A DNA stretch of 33,034 bases from Stenotrophomonas sp. PS02289 (lineage in GTDB: Bacteria > Pseudomonadota > Gammaproteobacteria > Xanthomonadales > Xanthomonadaceae). A program made the position numbers and the translations under genes. Of the stretch, positions 1-7,445 are shown one piece after another. Each line of letters begins with the position of its first letter. The stretch's first letter is position 1. Where the stretch lies: the NCBI RefSeq assembly GCF_029960115.1, contig NZ_JASCOZ010000038.1, positions 1 to 33,034 on the forward strand, in the 5' to 3' direction. The notes beneath the pieces were generated by a model that was not told the origin of the DNA, made no database searches, and saw only the letters and a program-made list of their open reading frames with translations.

Positions 1-738
1 GTCCTTGTCCTGGCAATACAGATTCCGGCCCGCGGCCGGGCGCGGCGGGGCGCGGGCGCCCCGGCCGCCCGCCCGCACGCCCGCGGCAGCCAGTGCATTC
101 CAGAAGGCGATCACGTTGCCCTGCGGCACCAGGATCTCGAAGCCGTCCTCGCCGGTGTAACCGGTACGCGCCACGAACAGGGGCTCACCCTGTGCGCCGG
201 TCACCTCCGCAGCCGCGAAGCGACCCAGCTTCTCAAGCGCAGCGCGGTCGCCCTCGGCCACCAGGCCGATGACCTTGTCACGCGCATGCGGTCCCTGCAC
301 GGCAATGATCGCCAGGTCTTCGCGCTCGCTGACCTGCACATTGAAGGCCGCCGCCTGCTCGCGGATCCAGGCCAGGTCCTTTTCACGGGTGGAAGCGTTG
401 ACCACCATGCGGAAGAAGTTGTCCGCCAGGAAGTAGACGATCAGGTCGTCGATCACCCCGCCCTGCGCATTGAGCATGCACGAGTAGAGTGCCTTGCCGG
501 GCACCTTGAGCTTGTCCACCGAGTTGGCCAGCAGGCGACGCAGGAACGGACGGACCTGCTCACCGTGCAGGTCGACCACGGTCATGTGGCTAACGTCGAA
601 CATGCCGGCGGCGGCGCGCACCAGGTTGTGCTCGTCCAGCTGCGAGCCGTAGTGGATGGGCATGTCCCAGCCACCAAAATCGACCATCTTGGCACCGAGC
701 GCACGGTGGGTTTCGTTGAGCAGCGTCTTCTGGGTCAT
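1..738 (-). CDS. gcvT: Glycine cleavage system T protein (aminomethyltransferase), 5' part, cut by window edge
   Basis: Reading from the ATG at 738 gives 246 residues in one open frame running off the window start; the family is usually about 360-370 residues, so roughly the N-terminal two thirds is present. It begins [20 protein letters not shown] and contains the family hallmarks [20 protein letters not shown] and [13 protein letters not shown]. The product transfers the aminomethyl carbon from the H protein to tetrahydrofolate, releasing ammonia. From about residue 220 to 245 the conserved GLGARDTLRLEAGM block is replaced by a Pro/Arg/Ala-rich sequence, yet NLY-QD is recovered in the same frame, so this part looks like base-call error at a contig end rather than real divergence (see findings). 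No glycine riboswitch is recognisable in the 87 bases upstream; a weak GATAAT-like -10 lies there. It may also be read from the upstream ynfA transcript. Confidence 0.93.
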   Translation of the reverse strand, partial: MTQKTLLNETHRALGAKMVDFGGWDMPIHYGSQLDEHNLVRAAAGMFDVSHMTVVDLHGEQVRPFLRRLLANSVDKLKVPGKALYSCMLNAQGGVIDDLIVYFLADNFFRMVVNASTREKDLAWIREQAAAFNVQVSEREDLAIIAVQGPHARDKVIGLVAEGDRAALEKLGRFAAAEVTGAQGEPLFVARTGYTGEDGFEILVPQGNVIAFWNALAAAGVRAGGRGARAPPRPAAGRNLYCQDKD

Positions 739-825
739 GACCACGGTCCGGGGGATGAAAAGCAAGACGCCCATTATCGCCGATGCGCTCCCGGAACGCG
801 TGCGGCGCTGCGGTAGAGCCCGGCG

Positions 826-1149
826 TCAGGTCGCCCGTGGGGCGAACATGATCACGGCCATGCCAGCCAGGCACAGCGCCACGCCGAGCAGGTCCCAGCG
901 GCCTGGGCGGATGCCGTCAACTACCCACAACCAGGCCAGTGCAGTGCCGATGTAGACGCCGCCGTAGGCGGCGTACACCCGCCCGCTGGCGGCCGGATGC
1001 AGGGTCAGCAGCCAGGCGAACAGGGCCAGGCTGACGGCGGCCGGCAGCAGCAACCAGATGCTGCCTTCTTTGCGCAGCCACAGCCACGGCAGATAGCAGC
1101 CGACGATCTCCGCCACCGCGGTCAGCACGAACAGCAGCAGCGTCTTCAT
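826..1149 (-). CDS. ynfA: YnfA / UPF0060 family small membrane protein
   Basis: The 107-residue product is almost entirely hydrophobic, with four predicted membrane helices (about 3-22, 31-50, 59-78 and 85-103). It carries the family signature blocks [14 protein letters not shown] near the N terminus and [20 protein letters not shown] in the middle. UPF0060 proteins resemble small multidrug resistance (SMR/DMT) transporters and sit in the inner membrane; the substrate is not established. The ATG overlaps the mazG stop codon as ATGA, so translation is probably coupled. Its position between mazG and gcvT does not reveal its role. Confidence 0.88.
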   Translation of the reverse strand: MKTLLLFVLTAVAEIVGCYLPWLWLRKEGSIWLLLPAAVSLALFAWLLTLHPAASGRVYAAYGGVYIGTALAWLWVVDGIRPGRWDLLGVALCLAGMAVIMFAPRAT

Positions 1150-1958
1150 TGCGCTGACTCAGTGGCCTTGACCTGCTGCCAGAGCTGTTCCTGCGCCTCC
1201 AGGTCGAGCTCGGCCATGGCCCTTCCTTCGCGGGCAGCCTGCGACTCCATCGCGCGGAAGCGGCGCTCGAACTTCAGGTTGGCTTGGCGCAGCGCGGCAC
1301 CGACATCCACCTTGGCGTGCCGGGCCAGATTGGCACAGACGAACAACAGGTCACCGAGCTCTTCCTGCAGGCGCGCCGCGTTGTCCTGTACCGGTCCGCG
1401 CGCGAACTCGGCGGCCACTTCATCCAGTTCCTCGCGCACCTTGTCGATTACCGGTGCCGGGCCCGGCCAGTCAAAACCGACGCGGGCAGCGCGCGATTGC
1501 AGCTTCACCGCACGCTGCCATTCCGGCAGGCCGCGCGAGATCCCGGCCAACGCCGAGGTGTCCGCATGTCCCTTCGCTTCCCGTTCGGCACGCTTGATCG
1601 CTTCCCAATTGACGACGACCTCGTCGGCCCCGTTCACATCGACCTGGGCGAACACATGCGGATGGCGGCGCTGCATCTTGTCGCTGATGGCGCGCGCGAC
1701 CTCGGCAAAGCCGAACGCGCCCTGCTCGCTGGCCATCTGCGCATGGAAGACGACCTGCAGCAGCAGGTCGCCGAGCTCGTCGCAGAGATCATCCAGGTCA
1801 CCGCGATCGATGGCATCGGCCACCTCGTAGGCTTCCTCGATGGTGTAAGGCGCAATCGTCGCGAAGCTCTGCTCGAGGTCCCAGGGGCAGCCCTGCTGCG
1901 GGTCGCGCAGGCGCGCCATGATGCCCAGCAGGCGTTCCAGTTCGGCAGTGGCGGACAT
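1146..1958 (-). CDS. mazG: Nucleoside triphosphate pyrophosphohydrolase MazG
   Basis: MazG hydrolyses (deoxy)nucleoside triphosphates to monophosphates and pyrophosphate, clearing non-canonical NTPs and, in some bacteria, tuning the ppGpp response. The 270-residue product has the two tandem MazG domains expected. The N-terminal one shows the metal-binding EExxE...ExxD pattern (E41, E42, E45, E61, D64) after the GCPWDLEQ motif. A second, similar [15 protein letters not shown] block lies near the C terminus. The ATG at 1958 is preferred over an in-frame GTG at 1961 because GGAG lies five bases before the ATG but only two before the GTG. It lies 23 bases after cysQ and overlaps ynfA by four bases. 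Confidence 0.95.
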   Translation of the reverse strand: MSATAELERLLGIMARLRDPQQGCPWDLEQSFATIAPYTIEEAYEVADAIDRGDLDDLCDELGDLLLQVVFHAQMASEQGAFGFAEVARAISDKMQRRHPHVFAQVDVNGADEVVVNWEAIKRAEREAKGHADTSALAGISRGLPEWQRAVKLQSRAARVGFDWPGPAPVIDKVREELDEVAAEFARGPVQDNAARLQEELGDLLFVCANLARHAKVDVGAALRQANLKFERRFRAMESQAAREGRAMAELDLEAQEQLWQQVKATESAQ

Positions 1959-1981
1959 CACAGCTCCAGCAGGCAGGGAAA

Positions 1982-2785
1982 TCAGTCGGGCATCCAGCTG
2001 CGCCAGGGCAGACGGGTGTCGCCCAAGGCAATGAAGTCACCGTTCAACAGCGACTCGCGACGGTTGTAGCGGAACGGCTTGCCGGTCGCCGCCGACAGTA
2101 CGGCACCGCCGGCGGCATGCAGCACGCATTGGCCGGCCGCCGTGTCCCATTCTGCGGTGGGGCCCAGTCGCGGGTAGACATCCAGGGAGCCTTCGGCCAG
2201 ACGGCAGAATTTCAATGAGGAACCTTGCGCGATGACTTCAATGTCACCCATGCGTGCCAGCAGCGCTTCGGTTTCCGGACTGCGGTGCGAGCGGCTGGCA
2301 GCGACCCGCAGCGGCGCAACCGCGGGGGCGCGGGCACGCAGGACGGAGTCGTGCATGCCTTCGCGGCGGTAGGCCAGTTCTCCACGCATGGCATGCCAGA
2401 CCACGCCGGTCACCGGAGCCAGCACAACGCCGAATGCTGGCGCGCCCTGATAGATGAGCGCGATGTTGACGCTGAACTCGTCATTGCGCTTGACGAACTC
2501 GCGGGTGCCATCCAACGGGTCCACCAGCCAGTACGCGCCCCAGTGCTGCCGCGTTTCCCACGGCACCAGCGCGGATTCCTCGGACAGGATCGGCAGATCG
2601 GGGGTCAGCTGTGCCAGCCCGCGCTCGATCACATCGTTGGCGGCGCGATCGGCTGCGGTCACCGGACTGCGGTCGGATTTGAGCTCGATCTCGAACGCGG
2701 TGGCGTATACCCCCATGATCGCCGCCGCCGCGTCCTGCGCGATGGCGATGACGGTTTCCCGCAGATCGGTGGTGAGTTTGATCAT
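1982..2785 (-). CDS. cysQ: 3'(2'),5'-bisphosphate nucleotidase CysQ
   Basis: CysQ dephosphorylates 3'-phosphoadenosine 5'-phosphate (PAP), a toxic by-product of sulfate assimilation, to AMP. The 267-residue product belongs to the inositol monophosphatase fold: LSEES (67-71), the metal-binding WLVDPLDGTREF (86-97, with D89 and D92) and EWDTAAGQ (212-219) are all intact. The start at 2785 makes an ATGA overlap with the nudE stop; a start six codons further upstream would run deeper into nudE and lacks support. The nudE-cysQ pairing recurs in other gammaproteobacteria such as Pseudomonas. Confidence 0.95.
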   Translation of the reverse strand: MIKLTTDLRETVIAIAQDAAAAIMGVYATAFEIELKSDRSPVTAADRAANDVIERGLAQLTPDLPILSEESALVPWETRQHWGAYWLVDPLDGTREFVKRNDEFSVNIALIYQGAPAFGVVLAPVTGVVWHAMRGELAYRREGMHDSVLRARAPAVAPLRVAASRSHRSPETEALLARMGDIEVIAQGSSLKFCRLAEGSLDVYPRLGPTAEWDTAAGQCVLHAAGGAVLSAATGKPFRYNRRESLLNGDFIALGDTRLPWRSWMPD

Positions 2786-3330
2786 GCCCCGCCGCCCAGC
2801 CACTCGCGGGCGATGAACAACGCCGCCAGCGAACGCCCTTCGGAGAAGTCTTCACGCAGCATCAGCTGGTCCAGCTCGGCCAGCTTCCAGGGCACCACTT
2901 CCAGTTCTTCGGGCTCGTCGCCGGGCAGGCGTTCCGGATACAGGTCGCGGGCCACCACCAGCCACGACTGGTGACTCATGTAAGTCGGGGCCAGGGTCAT
3001 CGGCCGCAGCACATCCAACCGCCGTGCACCGTAGCCGGCTTCCTCTTTCAATTCCCGGTTCGCGGCCTGCTCCGGGGTCTCCCCGGCATCGATCCGCCCC
3101 TTGACCAGTCCCAGCTCGTAACGGTGCATGCCGGCGGCGTATTCACGTACCAGCAGGACGGTGTCTGCATCGAGCATGGGGACCACCACGACCGCACCAT
3201 GACCCCGGCTGACCAGGCGCTCGAACCGACGGCGCTCGCCGTTGGAGAACTCCAGATCGAGATGCTGGCGCTGGAACGGACCGCTTTCCTCATCCGTGAT
3301 CTGATGGATCGTGGGGAGCGGACGGCTCAT
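2782..3330 (-). CDS. nudE: Nudix hydrolase NudE (ADP compounds hydrolase)
   Basis: The 182-residue protein has a complete Nudix box (G78 to Y100, GX5EX7RELXEEXGY) and resembles NudE, which cleaves ADP-ribose, diadenosine triphosphate and NADH. The open frame continues 48 codons upstream to 3474, but that extension has no family character and runs across the 5' end of divergent bioA, so the ATG at 3330 (MSRPLPTIHQI) is chosen. No strong Shine-Dalgarno is visible. It is the first gene of the minus-strand run nudE-cysQ-mazG-ynfA, and is divergent from bioA with 62 bases between the starts. Confidence 0.92.
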   Translation of the reverse strand: MSRPLPTIHQITDEESGPFQRQHLDLEFSNGERRRFERLVSRGHGAVVVVPMLDADTVLLVREYAAGMHRYELGLVKGRIDAGETPEQAANRELKEEAGYGARRLDVLRPMTLAPTYMSHQSWLVVARDLYPERLPGDEPEELEVVPWKLAELDQLMLREDFSEGRSLAALFIAREWLGGGA

Positions 3331-3392
3331 GCGGACAGGCTCGCGCGGACCGATAGAATGCAGGCTGGTGAGAACGTGTTCATGAGCTTGAA

Positions 3393-4784
3393 ATGCTAGC
3401 AGACCCAGCCCCCTCCCCGCTGGCCCAGCAGTGGCGGCAACGCGACCTGGCCGTGCTCTGGCACCCGTGCACACAGATGCGCGAGCATCCCGACACCCTG
3501 CCGCTGGTCCCGATTGCGCGGGGTGAAGGCCCGTGGCTGATCGACCACGACGGCAACCGCTATCTGGATGCCGTCAGCAGCTGGTGGACCAATCTGTTCG
3601 GCCATGCCGAGCCGCGGATCGGTGCGGCGATCGCCCAGCAGGCGTCCCAGCTCGAGCAGGTGATGCTGGCCGGTTTCAGCCACGAACCGGCCATCACCCT
3701 GGCCGAGCGGCTGCTCGCCCTGGCTCCGCGCCAGGCCGGTCGTGACCCGCTGGCCAAGGTGTTCTATGCCGATAACGGCTCGGCCGGGGTGGAAGTGGCC
3801 CTGAAGATGGCCTTCCACTACTTCCGCAACCGCGGCGAACTTCAACGCACGCGGTTCGTTGCCCTGGAGAACGGCTATCACGGGGAGACCCTGGGTGCCC
3901 TGTCAGTGGGTGACATCCCCCTGTATCGGCGTGTCTACGCACCGCTGCTGACCGAAGCCCTGTTCGCCCCGTCACCGGATGCCTTCCTGGCCGAACCCGG
4001 TCAAAGTGCCGCACAGCGCGCCCACCAGGCCGCCGATGACCTGGCCAACCTGTTCGACCAGCACCCGGGTGAGATCTGTGCGGTCATTCTCGAACCCCGT
4101 CTGCAATGCGCCGGTGGCATGCGCATGTACGACCCGGTCTATCTGCAGCGTGCGCGCGCACTGTGCGACGCCAATGGTGCCTTCCTGATCGCCGACGAGA
4201 TCGCCACGGGATTCGGGCGTACCGGCACGCTGTTCGCCTGCGAACAAGCCGGCGTCACGCCCGATCTGCTGTGCCTGTCCAAGGGGCTGACCGGCGGCTT
4301 CCTGCCGCTGGCCGCCGTGCTGGCGACCCAGGCGCTCTACGACGCCTTCCTGGATGACAGCCGGGAGCGCGCGTTTCTGCATTCGCACAGCTACACCGGT
4401 AATCCCCTGGCGTGTGCGGCCGCGCTGGCCACGCTGGACATCTTTGCCCAGGACAACATCATCGCCCGCAACCGCAGCACCGCCGAGGTGATGCGGTCGC
4501 TGGCCGCCCCGTTCAGTGACCATCCGCATGTGGCCGACGTGCGCCAGGCGGGCATGGTGGTGGCCTTCGAGCTGACCCGCAATGGCGACCGGCGTACGCC
4601 CTTCCCTGCGGCTGCGCGGGTCGGGCTGCACGCCTACAATGCAGCGCTCAAGCGTGGCGTTGTGCTGCGCCCGCTGGGCAATGTGCTGTACTGGATGCCG
4701 CCGTACTGCGTGGAAGATGACCACCTGGAGCGGCTGGCCCATACCACCCTGGCTGCCATCGAGGAAGCTGTTGCATGCGCGTGA
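3393..4784 (+). CDS. bioA: Adenosylmethionine-8-amino-7-oxononanoate aminotransferase
   Basis: BioA makes 7,8-diaminopelargonate from KAPA using S-adenosylmethionine as amino donor, the antepenultimate step of biotin synthesis. The 463-residue product is a class III PLP aminotransferase: SSWWTNLFGH (62-71), ADNGSAGVEVALKMA (126-140), the cofactor Asp in ADEIATGFGRTG (267-278), and the Schiff-base Lys297 in LSKGLTGG. The family is typically about 430-460 residues. The gene stands apart from the other bio genes and overlaps rsmE by ten bases, an arrangement I believe is common in xanthomonads. No BirA-type operator was recognised in the 62-base upstream region. Confidence 0.95.
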   Translation: MLADPAPSPLAQQWRQRDLAVLWHPCTQMREHPDTLPLVPIARGEGPWLIDHDGNRYLDAVSSWWTNLFGHAEPRIGAAIAQQASQLEQVMLAGFSHEPAITLAERLLALAPRQAGRDPLAKVFYADNGSAGVEVALKMAFHYFRNRGELQRTRFVALENGYHGETLGALSVGDIPLYRRVYAPLLTEALFAPSPDAFLAEPGQSAAQRAHQAADDLANLFDQHPGEICAVILEPRLQCAGGMRMYDPVYLQRARALCDANGAFLIADEIATGFGRTGTLFACEQAGVTPDLLCLSKGLTGGFLPLAAVLATQALYDAFLDDSRERAFLHSHSYTGNPLACAAALATLDIFAQDNIIARNRSTAEVMRSLAAPFSDHPHVADVRQAGMVVAFELTRNGDRRTPFPAAARVGLHAYNAALKRGVVLRPLGNVLYWMPPYCVEDDHLERLAHTTLAAIEEAVACA

Positions 4785-5509
4785 CCCGTTCGTTCGTTGA
4801 AACCCCGCTGGCCGTCGGGCAGCAGATTTCGCTGCCGGAAGACGTGGCCAACCATCTGGTGCGGGTGATGCGCCTGCGCGAGGGTGAGGGCTGCGTGCTG
4901 TTCAATGGCGACGGGCACGACTACCACGCCACGCTGGTTGAGCTCGGCAAGCGCAACGCGCAGGTCCGCATCGACGCCGTGCAGACGCTGGACAACGAAT
5001 CGCCGCTGTCGATCACGCTGCTGCAGGGCATCGCGCGCGGCGAGAAGATGGACTTGATTCTGCAGAAGGCCACCGAGCTGGGTGTCCAGCGGATCGTGCC
5101 GGTCAACGCCGAGCGTACCGAGGTGAAGCTGGATGCGGCCCGGGCGGAGAAACGGCTGGCGCACTGGCACAGCGTGGTGGTTTCGGCCTGCGGTCAGTCC
5201 GGGCGTGCCGTGGTGCCCTCGGTCGGCGCGCCGCAGTCACTGCTGGACGCGGCGCGCAGCATGCCGGCCGAATCGCTGAAGCTCACCCTCGACCCGCAGG
5301 GCGAACACCGCTTGTCGACGCTGTCGTCCGCGCCCGGCGGAGTGGTGATCGCGATTGGTCCGGAAGGTGGCTGGTCACCGCGCGACCGCCTCGCGCTGGC
5401 GGAGGCCGGTTTCCAGGGATTGCAGTTGGGGCCGCGCATTCTGCGCACGGAAACCGCCGGGCTCGCCGCGATTGCGGCGGTGCAGGCGCGGCTGGGCGAT
5501 CTCGGCTGA
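4775..5509 (+). CDS. rsmE: 16S rRNA (uracil-1498-N3)-methyltransferase RsmE
   Basis: RsmE methylates U1498 of 16S rRNA in the assembled 30S subunit. The 244-residue product shows an N-terminal PUA-like region and a C-terminal SPOUT (knotted) methyltransferase domain with IGPEGGWSPRDR (about 191-202) and LGPRILRTETAG (about 218-229), the S-adenosylmethionine-binding knot. The ATG lies inside the last codons of bioA, so translation is probably coupled. It ends just before the SMAG-like palindrome, which may terminate the transcript. Confidence 0.95.
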   Translation: MRVTRSFVETPLAVGQQISLPEDVANHLVRVMRLREGEGCVLFNGDGHDYHATLVELGKRNAQVRIDAVQTLDNESPLSITLLQGIARGEKMDLILQKATELGVQRIVPVNAERTEVKLDAARAEKRLAHWHSVVVSACGQSGRAVVPSVGAPQSLLDAARSMPAESLKLTLDPQGEHRLSTLSSAPGGVVIAIGPEGGWSPRDRLALAEAGFQGLQLGPRILRTETAGLAAIAAVQARLGDLG

Positions 5510-5515
5510 TCGCAT

Positions 5516-5582
5516 GTAGAGCCACGCCCTGCGTGGCTTCGGGGTGTCGGGCCTGGCGCAGCCACGCAGGGCGTGGCTCTAC
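5516..5582. repeat. SMAG-type (GTAG) REP pair forming a 23-bp perfect inverted repeat
   Basis: GTAG (5516-5519) is followed by the short hairpin AGCCACGC-CCT-GCGTGGCT (5520-5538). After a 21-base spacer comes the exact reverse complement: AGCCACGC-AGG-GCGTGGCT then CTAC (5560-5582). The two outer 23-base arms are perfectly complementary, so the element can fold as two small hairpins or one long stem. A GTAG head plus a GC-rich stem matches the SMAG repeats of Stenotrophomonas maltophilia as I remember them. The pair lies between the convergent genes rsmE and chpC, seven bases from the chpC stop, where it could act as a bidirectional terminator or mRNA 3'-end stabiliser. Confidence 0.85.
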
Positions 5583-5588
5583 GTAGGC

Positions 5589-6062
5589 TCAGGCTGCGAC
5601 CGGGTGGGCCGCGTCCAGGGCCGCTTCCACGGCATCCAGATCCGGCAGCAAGGCGCTGCGCTCGCCCAGCAGCACGCGCATGTGCACGCCGGTGGGCAGG
5701 GTTTCTTCTGATGCATCAGCCAGCAGGCCATCACGCGGAACCGCGATCAGCTGCGGGAAGTTCTGCGCCAGCAAAGCGTAGTACGGCCGCTGCGGATTAC
5801 CGCCGAGCGCCTTGAGCACCACCACCTTGTTCTTGCTGGCGACCATTTCATCGCCCAGCCCGGCCAGTCGCGCGAACGACAGCAGCGGCACGTCCCAGCC
5901 GTGCCAAGCCAGCTGGCCGAGCAGCCACGCCGGGGCGTCCGCCACCGGGTGTACCTGGACGTTGGACATCATTTCGGCAACGGTCGCGTTCGGCAGCAGC
6001 ACATGCTGCTGACCGGTCTCGATCAGTACCCCGCGGATTTCGTCGTTGCTGGCGTAACTCAT
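5589..6062 (-). CDS. chpC: CheW-like adaptor of the Pil-Chp pathway (ChpC)
   Basis: The 157-residue protein is a lone CheW-type domain: LLPNATVAEMM, PAWLLGQLAWHGWDVPLLSF and KVVVLKAL match the beta-barrel blocks of CheW. By position, as the last gene after chpA and the CheB-like gene, it corresponds to ChpC of Pseudomonas aeruginosa, a second adaptor that couples further receptors to ChpA. The ATG at 6062 has AGGA about nine bases upstream and follows the chpB-like stop by 33 bases. It is the 3' end of the operon that begins with pilG; transcription then runs into the SMAG-like palindrome. Confidence 0.87.
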   Translation of the reverse strand: MSYASNDEIRGVLIETGQQHVLLPNATVAEMMSNVQVHPVADAPAWLLGQLAWHGWDVPLLSFARLAGLGDEMVASKNKVVVLKALGGNPQRPYYALLAQNFPQLIAVPRDGLLADASEETLPTGVHMRVLLGERSALLPDLDAVEAALDAAHPVAA

Positions 6063-6095
6063 GGTGTCATTCCTGATGGGCGGCGGCGCAGCGGA

Positions 6096-7445
6096 TTACT
6101 CGCTGACGCCCCAGCGTTCGGCGATGGCGGCGGCGATCTGCGGCGGATCGCCGGCGGCCATGCCGGCGGCGACCACCGCACTGGCGGCGATCGGGTCGTA
6201 GCAGCCTTCACCGGTCTGACCCGCGACCCAGCCACCAGCGACAGCCAGCGACAAGGCGTCATCGACCAGGCGTGCGTCGGCGCCGCTGAGCATGACCACC
6301 GCACTGTGCGGTGCCGGCAGCGCGCTGACCTGGACACCTTCGACGTCGGCGGTGAAGTGCAGGCCACGGTTCTGCACGCCCACCCCGACATCGTCGGGGA
6401 GGATGTAGGCATTGCCCGCGACCACCGGCTGGTCGGATTCGGCCAGCAGTACCGGCAGCGCCGAGACGCGCGCCATCTGCTTGACGAGGTTGCCGTAGCG
6501 ACCACCATCCAGACGCATGTAAACGAGGACGGGCACGGCCAGGCCGGCGGGCAGCGAGGCCAGCAGGCGGCGCAGCGCGTCCGGCCCACCGATCCCGGCC
6601 AGGACCAGCACGGCACCGGGTGCGGCATCACTGGGCGGGAGTTCCGGCTCCAGTTCCACCAGCGACAGACCACCGGTATGGATGTCCGCTGCAGGGGTCT
6701 CCTGCGTCTCCGGCGGTGCAGCCACCGGGGCGACTTCGGCCGGCGCATCGTCGGTATCGACCAGCGACCAGCTGCTGTGGTGCCCCAGTGCGGCAGCCGG
6801 CGCAGCCGCCGGTACCGCCGGCGGTGCGGTCGGTGCGCTCGGTGCGGGTGGCGGCGTCACCGGTGCGGATGCGACCTCGGTGGCCTGCATCGCAGCCAGC
6901 GCTTCCTCCAGCGACAGCGGCTCGCTGTAGCCTTCGCGCGCGGGGTACAGGCCGTCGGCCGGCACCTCCGGTGCGGCATCGAAGGCCTCACGCACGTGGA
7001 AGTCCAGCGGTGCATCGGCATGCAGTTCGGCCGGGGTCACCGGCAGACCCGGCTCCAGCTCGACCACGCCTTCCTGTTCCGAGCCCGGCGGCAGTACGTC
7101 CTGGTGGCCATGCAGCTTGGCGACCAGGTGGCGCGCCCAGCGCTGTGCTTCCCAACCTTCGCGACGTGCGGCCAGTTCGGCTTCGTCGAAAATCAGGGTC
7201 AGTGCCGGCGAGGCCAGCACCGGATCCAGGCGTTCCAACGCTTCTTCGATGGCCGGCTCCAGCGCGACCAGCACGGCAGCCGCGCCGACGCCACGCAGGG
7301 TGTCGGCCTCGAGCGTATTGGGATCTTCTTCCAGCACCACGCTGGCACCGGCCTGCACCAGCGCCTCGCGCAGGCGCTCACGCGCCGGCCCGGTGCGGGC
7401 CAGCAGGGCAACCGACAGCGGCGAGATCAACTCATTCTCGGACAC
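6096..7445 (-). CDS. chpB: ChpB-like protein: degenerate CheB (methylesterase fold without catalytic residues)
   Basis: The 449-residue product has the layout of CheB: an N-terminal receiver-like region (about 9-115), a long Pro/Ala/Glu linker (about 120-275) and a C-terminal methylesterase-like domain (about 278-449). The fold is recognisable from GGPDALRRLLASLP, PVLLAESDQPVVAGNAYILP and VVMLSG. The catalytic Ser of the usual GASTGG is Gly284 (reads LAGIGG), the His of QHM aligns with Arg311, and the Asp of GMGxDG aligns with Arg392. The receiver-like part lacks a phosphorylatable Asp (VLVALEP, 58-64). It is therefore probably non-enzymatic, perhaps a scaffold. GTG at 7445 is chosen as start because GGGGA lies six bases upstream; an ATG at 7466 is possible. 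It overlaps chpA by 14 bases. The alignment was made by eye. Confidence 0.82.
   Translation of the reverse strand: MSENELISPLSVALLARTGPARERLREALVQAGASVVLEEDPNTLEADTLRGVGAAAVLVALEPAIEEALERLDPVLASPALTLIFDEAELAARREGWEAQRWARHLVAKLHGHQDVLPPGSEQEGVVELEPGLPVTPAELHADAPLDFHVREAFDAAPEVPADGLYPAREGYSEPLSLEEALAAMQATEVASAPVTPPPAPSAPTAPPAVPAAAPAAALGHHSSWSLVDTDDAPAEVAPVAAPPETQETPAADIHTGGLSLVELEPELPPSDAAPGAVLVLAGIGGPDALRRLLASLPAGLAVPVLVYMRLDGGRYGNLVKQMARVSALPVLLAESDQPVVAGNAYILPDDVGVGVQNRGLHFTADVEGVQVSALPAPHSAVVMLSGADARLVDDALSLAVAGGWVAGQTGEGCYDPIAASAVVAAGMAAGDPPQIAAAIAERWGVSE

Noticed and set aside
739-825. Possible glycine riboswitch before gcvT
   Set aside because: The 87 bases lack the conserved paired aptamer elements, and the space is too short for a tandem aptamer.
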